From assembly GCA_023078685.1 (NCBI GenBank), contig JALGAS010000001.1:744001-808000 (forward strand): a stretch of 64,000 nucleotides of DNA, in the 5' to 3' direction. The translations under genes and the position numbers were made by a program. The notes under the pieces were generated by a model. That model was not told the DNA's origin, did no database searches, and was given only the letters and a program-made list of their open reading frames with translations. Below, in pieces: positions 10,709 through 21,480 of the stretch. This DNA is from Neopestalotiopsis rosae (Eukaryota; Ascomycota; Sordariomycetes; Amphisphaeriales; Sporocadaceae). Numbering within the stretch: position 1 is the first letter of the stretch; every line of letters begins with the position of its first letter.

Positions 10709-11986
10709 CTATGGACTATATTCCTTCGTATTTTGCTCACAAAGAAGACTTCCACGGCTGGGCGCCGAGTCAGGACGTTGTTCGTCTGCTTCAGTATCGT
10801 GAGCTCCGAGCTGCGTTTCTGAAGTCACCGGGTACACGAACGGTGGATGACTCGAGCCAGTGTTTGGCAGCTCGTAGCTCTGCGACTTTCCCTTGGTCTT
10901 GCGGGAAAAGAGTAGACGGAGCAGTTGTCGCGTCAATGGCAGACAGGCGCAGATGATGCCGAAATTTGCCTCTACGAGGGTCAGCGTTGACCTGGGGACA
11001 AAGTTGCCGGTCTGGTCCGTTTTGAGCTGTGTTGAGTTGGCCACGACAACAACCCTCAAAACACTGATGACGCATACACTGTAGCCATACTTGTTAATAA
11101 TCAGGACCGATGACGAGGTCATCAGAAATGCCTTGACTCACAGAAATCCCAATGAAAACACTCCCAACAGCCCAAGTTTCTCCCTGCGACCCAACTCGAG
11201 GTCCAGAATGGGCTTGATGGGTAGAGCGAGTATGATAAGATCAGTCAGAATGTTGGTGATACCGTATTGATACCATGCAGCATCGCTGTTGATGCATGTT
11301 TTGTCGGTAATTCTCGCATCCCAACTAGCTTGTACGGGAATGCACTGGCATATCGTCGCGATAATTGAACCAATCGACCAACATCCTACGATAGCCAGGA
11401 CGACGTAAGTTGCAATATGGAATTGCTTCGAGACAAAGATGCGCAGATAGAGCAGCAGCAATGACACTTTCGTGAGCATGACAACTATTTTGTAGAATAT
11501 CTGGGCAAAAAAGAACCACTAAAGACGTTTGCATGAGCTCAACCCGAAGCGATGCACTTTTTCTGACATGAGACGTACCTTTAGAGCCTCGCGAATTTGA
11601 GGTTTGGTCAATTTACTCTTGCTCACTCCGTAACCGTTTTCAACGGCTTTCAGGAAAGTCAGCAAAATGAGAATATCAAGTCTCGAAGCCAAAACAACAT
11701 ACCAAAATTCATGCATACTGTCAACACGATGGAGAAGCACTACAGTTATTAATCAGATGTGCCTAACAAGAGGGTGCCTACAACATTGCCGACATACAAG
11801 AGAACCAAGTATAAAAACATCGTCGGATCCGACATTGCCCTTGCGATATCGAGCCCACAATCTCAAGGTCACGAACAGACCAGCCGCAATCACAAAAGTT
11901 GTTCCAGTAATGAACAACTGGTATCCGTGGTCATCGTACTCATCCGTGGGGTATCCGACACCAAAAGAATTAGGAACGAAAGACAT
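10709..11986 (-). CDS. Fungal rhodopsin-like (SAT4/PTH11-type) 7TM integral membrane protein
   Basis: Five exons: 11798-11986, 11703-11739, 11579-11646, 11142-11518 and 10709-11078, giving 346 residues with phase kept throughout. The start MSFVPNSFG is the first true ATG. Hydrophobic segments appear in order: LFITGTTFVIAAGLFVTLRLWAR; the DDVFILGSLCFSIVLTV pair; WFFFAQIFYKIVVMLTKVSLLLLYLRIF; the IATYVVLAIVGCWS helix; the ITNILTDLIILALPI helix; LGLLGVFSLGFLVCVISVLR; and a last one near FGIICACLPL. GYG after helix 2, Cys residues in the long loop (CQCIPVQASWD..CIN) and the LPI before the inner loop are typical of the fungal rhodopsin-like domain (PF20684 type). The cytosolic tail is Ser/Pro-rich. 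Members include PTH11-like candidate receptors, but no CFEM domain is present, so a sensing role is only a guess. Confidence 0.9.
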
Positions 11987-12783
11987 GGTATTGCTGAATA
12001 GCAATCCATCTCGATAGGAGTCGACCTTTTAAAATCTTCAAGACGATGACTGCATTGAAAGAGTTTATAGGGGCGGACAAATGCAAAAATAATATTTGTG
12101 CTCATAAGGCCATTGTCTCAAGCAAACAGTCGGAACAGGGCACTGCAATGCATCGACATGGGTGCGGCAGACTTGGCCTCGGAGTGCAGAACAGCTAGAC
12201 AGCGGTCCGTTGTGGGTCTCTCGGCTACAACGAGTTCATCGTGGGATCGAAAACTTCGGGAGTTCTAGTTGTTATAAATCGCCCAGTATATCTTGCTCAA
12301 TTTTTCACAATAGTCGGGCATTCGGGTTCTTAGCATCACCGCAATCATTTTTTCCGCAGCGGACGAATTTATACCCAAATTGTACAACACGTTTGCACAT
12401 CGGTCCGAAACCCCAGTCCAAATTATCTCGCAAGAAGAGGGATCAGCATACGGAGCCCACGTCGGGGGCCACCGCCCGATTGGTCCCAGCAAGTCCACTG
12501 CCCACATTGCCCACATTCGAGGATCGAGTACAGGGGGGAATGGTAGCCGACAGACTCCACGAACCAGGGAGTCGGAAAATGCGAAATCTTGGATTGTATT
12601 CCTTTAAGGAGATGATTGCGACGATTCTGAAAAAGTCCTGAGCTCCCTCTTTGCGGCTTTTTTCCAATGCGAGCTCGGTTCCGGCCCTTTTGTTTCTGAT
12701 TGATATAGGATAAAGTATCAATCGGTGCCGAACAAACCACGGCCGGCGCGGAGTGACGACAGTTATTGCCAATAAATACCAAG
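11987..12783. other. Divergent promoter region between 7TM protein and carboxylesterase
   Basis: About 800 bp separates two divergently transcribed genes. Frames on both strands (for example minus 12265-12516) have no recognisable features. A GGATAAAGT element lies about 75 bp before the carboxylesterase ATG. Shared regulation is possible but not shown. Confidence 0.5.
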
Positions 12784-14457
12784 ATGATCGGCGGTTTCTC
12801 ATCTTGGGCGCCTTTAGGCACCACCGTCCTACTAGTTGCTGCCCTTGCGGATGGCGTACATGGTGCCTCGGCTACAGACTGTGTCGTGACAACACCAAAC
12901 GGGCAAATCATTGGCCATCGGAGCAGCATCCAGCCAGAGGTGTGCGAGTTCCTTGGAATCCCGTATGCAGCCGCTCCGGTTGGCAATCTGCGATTCGCAG
13001 CCCCGGAAGCGCAGAACCTCACGGGAGACTTTATTGCCGACACCTGGGTAAGTAGTCGCAATGCATTATTATCATGCTTTGCTCTGTCCATGACCATTAC
13101 TAATATTTCAATCTAGGGCGCTGATTGCCCGCAAAATCCTTCTTCGCTGTTCGCCTACCCCAATGCCACGGCAGTGTATGAAGATGTATTCACTAGCTTC
13201 GTGTCAACCACAAGCACGAACCACACCCAGAGCGAGGACTGCCTCAAGCTCAATATTTGGATCAAGGCTGATGCACTGAATGCCAGCTCTCCCGTGCTGA
13301 TGTGGATTCACGGTGGACGGCACACTTCTGGTACTTCTAACACACTATTCTACAATGGCGCAAACTTTGCGGCAACCCAAGACGCTGCATTCGTCACCTT
13401 GAATTTCCGAATGAACATCTTTGGATTCCCTGGAGCTCCCGAGGGTACGCAGAATGTTGGTCTCCTAGATCACCGCATGGCTGCAGAGTGGGTACACGAC
13501 AACATTCAGTACTTTGGAGCCAATCAAGACCAGATCTCGCTATTCGGGCAGTCTTCCGGTGCAGCCGCGATTGGAAACTGGGCTTATGCATTCAAGGACA
13601 AGCCCATAGTTGCAGGACTTGCCTCTCACTCGGGCAACCAGTTTTCTTTTCCAACAAACACACTGGCACTGGCCGAGAGCAACTGGTACAATGTGTCCGG
13701 TACCTTGGGATGCGGCAGCACTGGTCTTACGCTTGAGTGTATGAGAGACCCCAATATCACATTCCAGCAGATCCTTGCCGCTGTGAAAAAGGTCCCGACG
13801 GTTGACACCAGCTCACCAGCACGCTCGCAACCGCAGTTCCAAGCTACGCAGGACAACATTACTTGGTTTACCAATGAAGAGTACGTCTCTCGGGTCAAGG
13901 CCGGCAACCTGGCTCAGATACCGTATCTGCAGATTCACGGTGATCACGAGTCCGGATTCTACAGAATCTCCGCCTTGGCCCAGGGCAACACGCTCAACGA
14001 GAGCGCGTGGCAGGAGTTTGAGCAGGAGACGTTTACCTGCGCCGCCGCCGCCGAGGGCTACTACAGAACGCAAGCCGGCATTCCCACCTACCGGCTTCGC
14101 AACATGGCCGACTGGGAGAACACGCGCCTTTACGACCCGCCCACGAGCGGCGCGTACCACGGCGTCGAGATCCACATGGTCACGGGCAACTCGGAGCTCG
14201 TCAGCGGCGTGGCGCCCGCCGAGGCCCAGGCTGAATTGACCGCGACCGTCGCTAGTGCTTGGAGGTCCTTCGCGGCCGATGCAGCCAACGGGCCTACCGA
14301 CGCTCTTGGCTGGCCTCGCTACGTTCCCGACGACGCGACGCTGGGTCTTGTCGCCACTGACAATACTGCCACGGTCACTTTTGTAGATGCTTCTAGTTAT
14401 GACAGCGCCTGTCCGGATCTTGATCTGGACTTTTGGGACGACGCGATCCCAGTTTGA
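12784..14457 (+). CDS. Secreted type-B carboxylesterase/lipase
   Basis: Two exons, 12784-13047 and 13117-14457 (69-nt intron, GTAAGT..ATCTAG), giving 534 residues. The first true ATG starts a signal peptide (VLLVAALADGVHGASA). Type-B signatures are present: FLGIPYAAAPVGNLRF, EDCLKLNIW, the oxyanion-loop HGG (WIHGGRHTSG) and the nucleophile Ser234 in FGQSSGAAA. The likely acid is Glu366 in HGDHESGF and the likely base His436 in AYHGVE. The nucleophile elbow is GQSSG, where GESAG is usual; other fungal members show this too. It hydrolyses carboxylic esters outside the cell; the substrate is unknown. It is transcribed divergently from the 7TM gene. Confidence 0.93.
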
Positions 14458-14542
14458 GGAAGTAATAACATGGCTGAGCGATGCGAGCACAATCGTTATG
14501 CTCTTCGCACAATGTAATTTATTTCTCAATTCCATCTTGAGC

Positions 14543-15631
14543 TTATAGCGATGGCTTTGCCTTTAACTTTGTTTCTCTAAACTTTCTCTTCGCATCCAGC
14601 ACCAAGATAACCTGGCGTGCGAGTAGGAGTATATCCAAATTCTCATCACATATCGTCACATCCAAATCGCCCCTACCTCCCTCAAGCATGCGCATCTCAG
14701 CCCTCGTGAAAATCCACTGAATGCCCTCCTTCGGTAGTCTCCGCTTGAACTCAATGTCCAAGGTGACGGTGTGGTTAAAGACGCTCGCCCGCGCCGCCTG
14801 CGCGAGGCTGTTGGTCAAGAGGACGGGCGCGCCGGGGTTCTCAGCCTCGGCCGCGGCGCTCTGCGCAAAAATGGCCCGCGCGTCGTACAGGCCGCCGTTG
14901 CGGAGCAGCGTGTCGGGCAGGGACGGGACGAGGTCGGCCATGAGGGTCAGGTACGTCGCGTCCATGCGCTCTCCGCCGAGGAACGAGTTCCACGCATCGC
15001 AGACGCCGTCGGTGGGGAACCCTTCGCGCGGGTTGAGGCACAGTATGCGCCTGGTCAGCGGTAGGACTTGGCCGTCCACCGTCGTCGCCAGCCAGTTGTC
15101 GTCTGGCTGTTGGGCTTGGATCTTGGCGAAATCGACGGGCTTGGGCGGCGGCGATAGTTTCCATGCCGTGGGCGCCGAGGGGCCGCTGACCTTGTCGAAA
15201 TTGATTGCCGTGGCCAGAGCAATGATTTTGACCTCGCCGTCTTGCGAGATTTGTAGTTGGAGATCGCTGGTCCCGGCCCCAAGCCTCAAATCTGTGACAT
15301 CAATGACGCTGTCTCTGAGTCCACAGGTTCTGAGGAATTGAAAGTGTAGAGTGAGAATGTCGGGTTGGTTTTGCGCTGCCAATGTGGTACGAAGATGCGT
15401 AGAGGCGGCATGATGGATTGTGGCGGCGACTGAACCACCGTGAAGAGCTAGAAAGGAGACAATTCAGTATACGTGCATATATCTTGGATCATGCTGAATT
15501 CTCATGTCAAGCTGGTGGAAGTTGAGGCTCATACCAGGTCCCACACTCCAATCACGATGAGATGAGATCGTGTACGAGTGCGAAGATATTTGCTTGAGAT
15601 TGATCTGCTTCTGGAGAATACTTTGAGCCAT
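14543..15631 (-). CDS. Thioesterase-like superfamily protein (double hotdog)
   Basis: Two exons, 15535-15631 and 14543-15447, over an 87-nt intron, giving 333 residues. The spliced N-terminus reads SHRDWSVGPALHGGSVAATI. This is the typical first motif of fungal thioesterase-like (acyl-CoA thioesterase TesB-like, PF13622/PF20789) proteins, in which a His-Gly-Gly helix follows a tryptophan. The next segment, QPDILTLHFQFLR, matches the strand after it, and the C-terminal half carries NHTVTLDIEFKR and DENLDILLLARQ, consistent with the second hotdog. It is predicted to be cytosolic and act on acyl-CoA or a related thioester. No neighbouring pathway genes indicate the substrate. The 3' end lies about 85 bp from the convergent carboxylesterase stop. 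Confidence 0.88.
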
Positions 15632-16065
15632 TTTTGTCATCTTTTAGTGATATTGCGTCTAGTCTCACGTCTCCAGATTTATTTATTTCTATTGATCGAA
15701 GTATAAGAAAGAATACTAAATCACATTCTCATATTCATCTTGGAAAATATGCTCTCATGTGTCAGCACTAATTGCTGCGCCAATCGGCTACTTCTGTGCT
15801 CTCAACCTTGGCGCGAGTGGTCATTGGATCACAGCAGAATTTGTGACTTAAGCATAAAACCGAGGTTCAATTGGGGTAATCCGTACCTAGATGATATCTC
15901 AAGCTTACCTAGCCTTAAGCATAAATATGAGCACGATTAATAAGGTTACCGCTCAATAAGAATGCATGGTAGCTCAATCAGGCCCCCAAGTAGAAACTCA
16001 AACAAGCCCCGCTTGCTTCAAGACTATTCCGCAATCCCGATCACTTGAATGAGACTTCATCAATG
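15632..16065. other. Intergenic, no gene seen
   Basis: Contains the thioesterase promoter and the 3' flank of the HET gene; no coding signal. Confidence 0.55.
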
Positions 16066-17955
16066 CTATTGAATTTCAAAGTCCTTCACAGTTACGTCCA
16101 TGGCATTGTGATCATTCAACCATAACTCTGGGGGTACATCTTGAACATACGCATCTCCGATGAGCCTATATCGTTCGCCTTCGGGTCTGAGGACGAAACA
16201 TAGCGGGCTTCCGAACAGCAAGACAACTTCATCTCCAGGCTTTGTGCATTTGGGCCCGACGCCGACGCGAAGACCGTCTGTAACAAAGAAGCAGCGGCCA
16301 GAAAACAATGCATAATCCAAGCTGTCGACCAAGGGCGACGTACATCCGGGCAGTTGAGTGGCAATACGCAGAAAAAGCTCGAGGACGGAGTCGAAAAGTC
16401 TATTGCCGGAGGCTGTTTCGACAAAGAGTGCTTTGTCAGGAAGTACTTGTAGAATAAGTGCACACCATAGGTGATAGAAATGATCTGGCGCTGGCGATTT
16501 GGGCTCTCCTCGATTACTCGTGTCCAAGTCAAGTATAAATGCCCTCCAAGCTCTACGCTGCATATCGTTTGGCAGTGACAAATAGAAATTGATAAGTTCG
16601 AGGAACTTGTCTGCGAGCAGTGCTGTTATCTTTGTTTGATCGTTTTCCTCATTAATCGAACTTCTGTGAAATCTTGCCTCGAATGGTCCGACCACGCGGT
16701 CAAGAGATCCAAGGCTAATGCCTCGAGCTTTGAGAACGCTCCCACCCTCCATGAAGGATACTGACGCAGGCAGTCGTCCGGTTTGATCACCGAGTGAGAC
16801 ACACTCGAAAGCGATTCCATCCCATACTTCACTATAGATCTCAGGAAGCCAAGATGGACCGAATGAGTTCGATAAATCGCGATTTCCATGTAGACAATGC
16901 AGGTTTCTGTCCTGGTCGATACAGGTTTTGGTCCAATTTGAGTAGACTTCTGACACACTTAGCGTGTAGTCAGGAGTAACCAAGTGGTCTTCGGCGAGCT
17001 CCAAGAACGCGTATAGCTTATCCCGTGCATCTGTCGCCCGAAATCTGCGGGACATTCTTTGCAGTTGACTTATAGATCGTTTTACACGAGACCCATCATT
17101 CCCAATGAGAGTGCCATCGAGAGTCCATAGAATGTTAAACATTTCCTCGACTGGCGGCGCACCATATAGTGATAATATAGATAGAGGAGGTAGTGATATA
17201 TGCTCCCTCCACCGTGGGTTTGCCCTTATGATGCCAAACATGTAGACAAAGCCGAAGAATAATGGAAGCGGTGTCCACAAAGATCCACACCCTACAAGGC
17301 ATCTGTTCTCGGATATATTCTTGAATATATCGGCAGATAAAAACAACTCCTGGATGATCCAGACTCGATGCCAGTACGGGCGCTCACAGATAGCCCAGAT
17401 GGCATCCCAATTCATGGCCGAAAGTTGCAGTCCCATATTCTTTTGTAAGTCCGCCGGGGAAAGCCCCCGGCAGTACGCAAGACCGCCATCGGCACAGAGA
17501 ATGGGCAAAAGGGCGAAGCCAATCTTCTCAATGGCTTGCATTGCCTCCTCGCTTTTCGGCTCTGGTGGACCGAGCCAAGCAAGAACTGAATTTGCTGACG
17601 AGAAGATTTCGCCCATGCGCTGGACTTGACTGCTCTTTTCTTCCGTGTCCTCTTGATCGATACATAGGGCGTCGACCCATAACACCCGAGGTTCGTCCGG
17701 CTTACGCAAATAACGAAGCGCGATCTCCAAGTTGGTGGTGATGCCGATACATTCATGGTTGACAGTGATCGGGCGTAAGTCGCCGACATCCCCCCAAGTG
17801 TATGACAAGGCCTCGAAATATTCGTCTTTTGGATGAGAAGCAATGTTCAGATCGCAGACAAGCTCATGGCCCCAAGATCCCGGCTGTAAGATGAGAAGTC
17901 GAAATTCCGATTCTTTGATCTTCAGCCGGCGATAAGGCTCACGTTTTGAGTCCAT
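16066..17955 (-). CDS. HET-domain (heterokaryon incompatibility) protein
   Basis: Single exon, 629 residues, starting at the ATG of MDSKREPYRRL; upstream in-frame codons lack an ATG. The N-terminal HET domain is complete, with the three classic blocks: FEALSYTWGD (about residue 50), RVLWVDALCIDQED (about 90-105) and RPYWHRVWIIQELFL (about 210-225). The middle (about 330-345) has RFRATDARDKLYAFLELAED, the conserved block after HET domains. The C-terminus ends with PEGERYRLIGDAYVQDV, a common terminal motif in long HET proteins. In allorecognition such proteins trigger cell death when incompatible strains fuse. No WD40, ankyrin or NACHT partner domain is encoded here, so this is a standalone HET protein. 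Its function in this strain is inferred from the family. Confidence 0.93.
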   Translation of the reverse strand: MDSKREPYRRLKIKESEFRLLILQPGSWGHELVCDLNIASHPKDEYFEALSYTWGDVGDLRPITVNHECIGITTNLEIALRYLRKPDEPRVLWVDALCIDQEDTEEKSSQVQRMGEIFSSANSVLAWLGPPEPKSEEAMQAIEKIGFALLPILCADGGLAYCRGLSPADLQKNMGLQLSAMNWDAIWAICERPYWHRVWIIQELFLSADIFKNISENRCLVGCGSLWTPLPLFFGFVYMFGIIRANPRWREHISLPPLSILSLYGAPPVEEMFNILWTLDGTLIGNDGSRVKRSISQLQRMSRRFRATDARDKLYAFLELAEDHLVTPDYTLSVSEVYSNWTKTCIDQDRNLHCLHGNRDLSNSFGPSWLPEIYSEVWDGIAFECVSLGDQTGRLPASVSFMEGGSVLKARGISLGSLDRVVGPFEARFHRSSINEENDQTKITALLADKFLELINFYLSLPNDMQRRAWRAFILDLDTSNRGEPKSPAPDHFYHLWCALILQVLPDKALFVETASGNRLFDSVLELFLRIATQLPGCTSPLVDSLDYALFSGRCFFVTDGLRVGVGPKCTKPGDEVVLLFGSPLCFVLRPEGERYRLIGDAYVQDVPPELWLNDHNAMDVTVKDFEIQ

Positions 17956-19700
17956 TTGACAGGCTGGCTCAAATTTTAATATACCTAGGTAAACATCTAC
18001 TCTGTACACCACGAAGATGAGATCAAGATAATGCTGAAAGGATGTTTCAGCCGCGGGGTAAGAATAGTATCCATCACGTGATCGGCTTCGTTGACTATAC
18101 CATCTCCACGAGGTTGTTCACAGATATTCAGAACTGGTCGTGTAAAGTTGACCAGCTAATTTGCTGAAGCCAAGAACGAAACTCAGAACATGAATTGTGC
18201 GTGTAATTTCAAAAGCATAATGTTTTTTAACTGCAATATATGTCATCTTGGCCTTGAGATCTGGAATCTTGGCGGTCGCGACTGGAGCTCATGCGCCCCA
18301 ATGTTGGTAAAAAAGGAAGAAGAGGAAAAGCAGCACCGAATTCCTCACCACTATCTACCTCTGTGGCATGGTCAAGAAGTAGCTCTTCAATTTCGATTTA
18401 GGTGATCCCGTATCGCGGGAGCCATTGCGACGATGCCTTCTGAGGTAATCGGTGTTGGCTCGTGAATATGTGAATGTCACATTGTATCGTCGAAATGATT
18501 CACATGATGACAAAAATAGCACAGATTCGGACTTTACGGCCAGTGATACGTGCGAATAATCATGCATGCGAAAGCATTCAAAGCCATGAGTACGTCCATG
18601 ATGAGATTGAATGCATTTGTCATGTCGCGGGTAACAAGGATTTCGTAAACTCTCCGTGGAAGAATGCTCGACAGACGCGAACTACAACATGGGGCGATGC
18701 CAAAACCGGAATATTGTAGATAGAGTAAGCAGACTGTTGCCGGGTTTAGCATGGCTCCCCAATCTGTCTACACTGAAACTTAGGATCGTCATTCATCTCA
18801 TCGCGTGAAGGGACACGAGAGGGATGAAATCTTACCTCACATTCGGAGCTATGATCCTTGGTCTTGTCGACTAAGTTTTAGGGCTGAGACGCGCTGAGGC
18901 GACTTCTAGCGGTGCTACCCGACCATGGGACGTAACGTGGCAGCGTATATTTCCAGTGCTATGGTTCCTTCAGGCACGAGACTGAAGAGCGGCCGCTTGG
19001 AAATGGTTGATTGCTGCTGCGCAGTCACCCGTGTACGTTCTTTGCACCCTTTATAGCTAAATACCTTGCACGGTCGTATATGGCTTACGCCTGACACTGA
19101 GCTTGAAGGTGCTGCGCCTTGGCTCTATTCTGGGTGTTGTATCAGGTGTTATAGGTGTTTTCATCACTAACATCAAAAAAAACCTGGGTCAAGGTGCGCA
19201 ATCATGTTTTGAGTTATTGTGTGCCCTTTTCCCCAGACTTTTCCAATCGCATGGCATCAAGATTGAATTAGAATGAGTAGGGTATGATCCCGCCACCTTG
19301 GCTTTTGCTGGCTTGCCATGTTACCAATTCAATGTGTAGCGGCCCGTCGTAAGCCGGCATTGCCCCAGATTCGGGAGCGAATCACAATATTCAGCTACGG
19401 CTATGGCTCTGCGCCACCACCCTTTATGCAGGCGCCGTACAGTCAGGGCTTCGTTCTAACGTCACATACGGGCCGCGTTCTAGCTGGCTGCGCAACCACC
19501 TAAAGATGATAGCGCTTACATCTAGTCTTAACCCGAAGATCATCGCCTCGTGTTTGATCATGCAATGACGGAGTAAACAATTAGAATAATAGATAAAAGG
19601 GGCCAGTTCCTCACTCATCAAAATAGTATTCTCCATCATCACATCTTCATCCAATACAACCAATAATAGCTGTACCACAAGCTCTGTCTTGCACTTTCGC
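17956..19700. other. Gene-poor stretch, nothing supported
   Basis: About 1.7 kb with only short frames on both strands and no recognisable motifs, introns or RNA genes. Composition is mixed. Confidence 0.5.
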
Positions 19701-19708
19701 TATATAAA
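19701..19708 (+). promoter_or_regulatory. TATA box of the small secreted protein gene
   Basis: TATATAAA about 42 bp upstream of the ATG at 19750, followed by a short CA-rich leader. This spacing fits a strongly expressed fungal gene with a short 5' UTR. Confidence 0.6.
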
Positions 19709-19749
19709 ACCACAATCGCTCATATAAATAACTACTCACAAACACCAAA

Positions 19750-20118
19750 ATGCGTACCATTTCCATCGTCGCCTCTGCTGCCGCTCTCGCCGGCATGACT
19801 CTGGCCGCCCCGGTTGAGTCGACCCCAACAGCCACCATCATCGTCGAGGCGTCGCACGGCGGCGCCGGCTCGGGCCTGACCAACACCACCATCTGGGTGC
19901 CCATCGGCCCCGTCTACACCAACTCGGACGCCCTGTCCGAGGTCTCGACGCTGTACCTGACGGCCGCCACCGAGGTTGACGTCACCAGCGTCACCTGCAC
20001 GCCGTACCGGGCCACCGACGGCGAGGGCACGGGCGGTCTGCCCTTTACCAGCAGCCAGCCCTCGTACCTCTCCACCAACACTGTTGTGGTTGGCAGCATT
20101 GTCTGCACGAGCTCTTGA
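19750..20118 (+). CDS. Small secreted protein
   Basis: Intronless, 122 residues. A strong signal peptide (MRTISIVASAAALAGMTLAAP) is followed by a Ser/Thr-rich mature chain with one N-glycosylation motif (NTT) and two Cys near the end (SVTCTPY and SIVCTSS) that could form one disulfide. Coding DNA is strongly GC-biased at third positions, unlike its surroundings, which supports real coding. There is no known domain. It could be a cell-wall-associated or effector-like protein, but with two Cys it is not a typical Cys-rich effector, hydrophobin or cerato-platanin. The promoter has a good TATA box, and an AATAAA signal lies at 20270-20275. Confidence 0.8.
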   Translation: MRTISIVASAAALAGMTLAAPVESTPTATIIVEASHGGAGSGLTNTTIWVPIGPVYTNSDALSEVSTLYLTAATEVDVTSVTCTPYRATDGEGTGGLPFTSSQPSYLSTNTVVVGSIVCTSS

Positions 20119-20269
20119 GAGGGTGACACCAAAGTCTGTTTGGGGTTCAGGGGGATGAGAGCGGACGAGCGTTAGCCATAATGATCAGAAGCGGATAATT
20201 ATTGGAAATGTAGGCAGGCAGTAATGTGGATGTATATTGGACATCTTGCGCACACGAATTTAGAAATGA

Positions 20270-20275
20270 AATAAA
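20270..20275 (+). terminator. Polyadenylation signal AATAAA
   Basis: About 150 bp after the stop of the small secreted protein gene on the same strand, in AT-rich DNA. Confidence 0.4.
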
Positions 20276-20424
20276 GATCGGATTGCATATACCATTATAA
20301 GGAATCTTTATTCACTCGATAAGAATTCCTTTATTTTACTTTATTCGAGAAGTGTAATGCAATAGTGATAAATACTGACGTAGAATTGTATTTATTATTG
20401 CCAGTTTATTATCTGAAATGGAAT

Positions 20425-20575
20425 AACAAATTCTTTTTTTTCTTCCATTCTTTTTATTTTTCCTCTTTTCCTTGCTATCTCTTCATTCTTCTCCTATTTG
20501 CTCTCCCTTATTCTCTGTTTTGTCTTTTCTCCTTGAAATGTTTCTTATTTCTCTATCCCTGAAAGTTCTTCCATA
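20425..20575 (+). repeat. Polypyrimidine tract
   Basis: About 150 bp of nearly pure T/C on the plus strand with a few A or G. It is low complexity, so the short frames in it are not genes. Confidence 0.7.
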
Positions 20576-20945
20576 TAGTAAAAAATAAATTGAAGCAGAA
20601 AATTGAAATACTTCGTTTTTATTTCATTTTAGATCTACGCGAATGAATCATTATCCAAACTGGCAGAATCTGACCTTTTGATTGTTTCTCAGAGGTCGGC
20701 GCTATCACTCGGCAGGAGTATGCCATTGGTGTGCCGGATATACTTCAGATCATGATACGTACCGGCATTGGGTCAATATTGGTCCTTGGGAGATATGAAG
20801 ACACTTTGACTGGCGAACTTCCTTTTGCTAGTACTTCCCACAGCACGAGAACATACTGTGCCACACAGAGTACGTGCTACTAGCGTCCATGCAGTACATA
20901 ACCTCACGGAAGTATGCAAAAAATAGCGAAAATAAGCAAAAGATA

Positions 20946-21032
20946 GGCCCCAACCCGGATTCGAACCGGGGGCCACTTGCAACTTTGAGTGAATGATTCC
21001 CAAAGCAAGTATCATACATGCTGTACTGCCCC
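20946..21032 (-). pseudogene. Decayed tRNA-Pro(UGG) copy
   Basis: On the minus strand the anticodon arm (CTTGC TTTGGG, intron, TTGCAAG) and a perfect T-arm (CCCGG TTCGAAT CCGGG) match the intact tRNA-Pro at 21144-21234. The 3' acceptor strand TTGGGGCC has no complementary 5' strand, because the 5' end reads GGGGCAG and the D-arm is altered. The anticodon-loop intron is retained but has diverged. A T-rich Pol III-type terminator follows. Confidence 0.65.
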
Positions 21033-21143
21033 GATATTATTTCTCCGAATTGTGAAAGAATAGGAAAAAGAACAGGAAAAGATGGCAGTTTCGAGCGAGT
21101 GATTCTTGAAACAAGTAAAGAAAAACGCAAAAATATTGCTGAC

Positions 21144-21234
21144 GGGCCCGAACCCGGATTTGAACCGGGGACCTCCTGCATGCTCACGAATTGCGAACCC
21201 AAAGCAGGAATCATGCCACTAGACCATCCGGGCC
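21144..21234 (-). tRNA. tRNA-Pro(UGG) with intron
   Basis: On the minus strand it folds as a cloverleaf. The acceptor is GGCCCGG with TTCGGGCC (one G-U), the D-arm is GGTCTAGTGGCATGATT, the anticodon stem is CCTGC/GCAGG with loop TTTGGGT, and the T-arm is CCCGG TTCAAAT CCGGG. The anticodon is TGG. The loop is interrupted after position 37 by an intron of about 17 nt, the usual place for tRNA introns. Runs of T follow the 3' end as a Pol III terminator. Confidence 0.92.
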
Positions 21235-21303
21235 ATCATCTTTCATCTCCGTCGTGTGATGGAAGTGTCCAAAATGTACGGTATTGCAAAATATATTGCA
21301 ATA

Positions 21304-21480
21304 TTGTGAGCTGTGGGTTTGTGGGCTGAGTCCGTGTGCAAGGTGGGACTGGTGGCGCTATTAGCTCAGACGCGGCATATTCGATTGAAATTTGCATTAA
21401 ATGTTCATTAGCATTAGCTGTGGCATTAAAGAAGTTAAGCATAGAGTTGGTGGTCAGGGACCATGGTGGAACTAGGTATT
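21304..21480 (+). repeat. Degenerate dispersed repeat, copy 1 (next to tRNA-Pro)
   Basis: Similar to 30181-30355. It starts GTGAGCTGTGGGTTTGTGGG, then CTGAGTCC, GTGGGACT, TTAGCTC, GCGGCATAT, and about 90 bp later an ACCATGGTGGAACTA block. It has no coding capacity. It begins about 70 bp on the 5' side of the tRNA-Pro gene. Confidence 0.55.

Noticed and set aside
12423..13097. 224-codon minus-strand frame over the carboxylesterase start
   Set aside because: It runs across exon 1 and the promoter with no domain, and conflicts with the strongly supported plus-strand gene.
20365..20562. 65-codon Phe/Leu-rich frame
   Set aside because: Translated from a low-complexity polypyrimidine tract.
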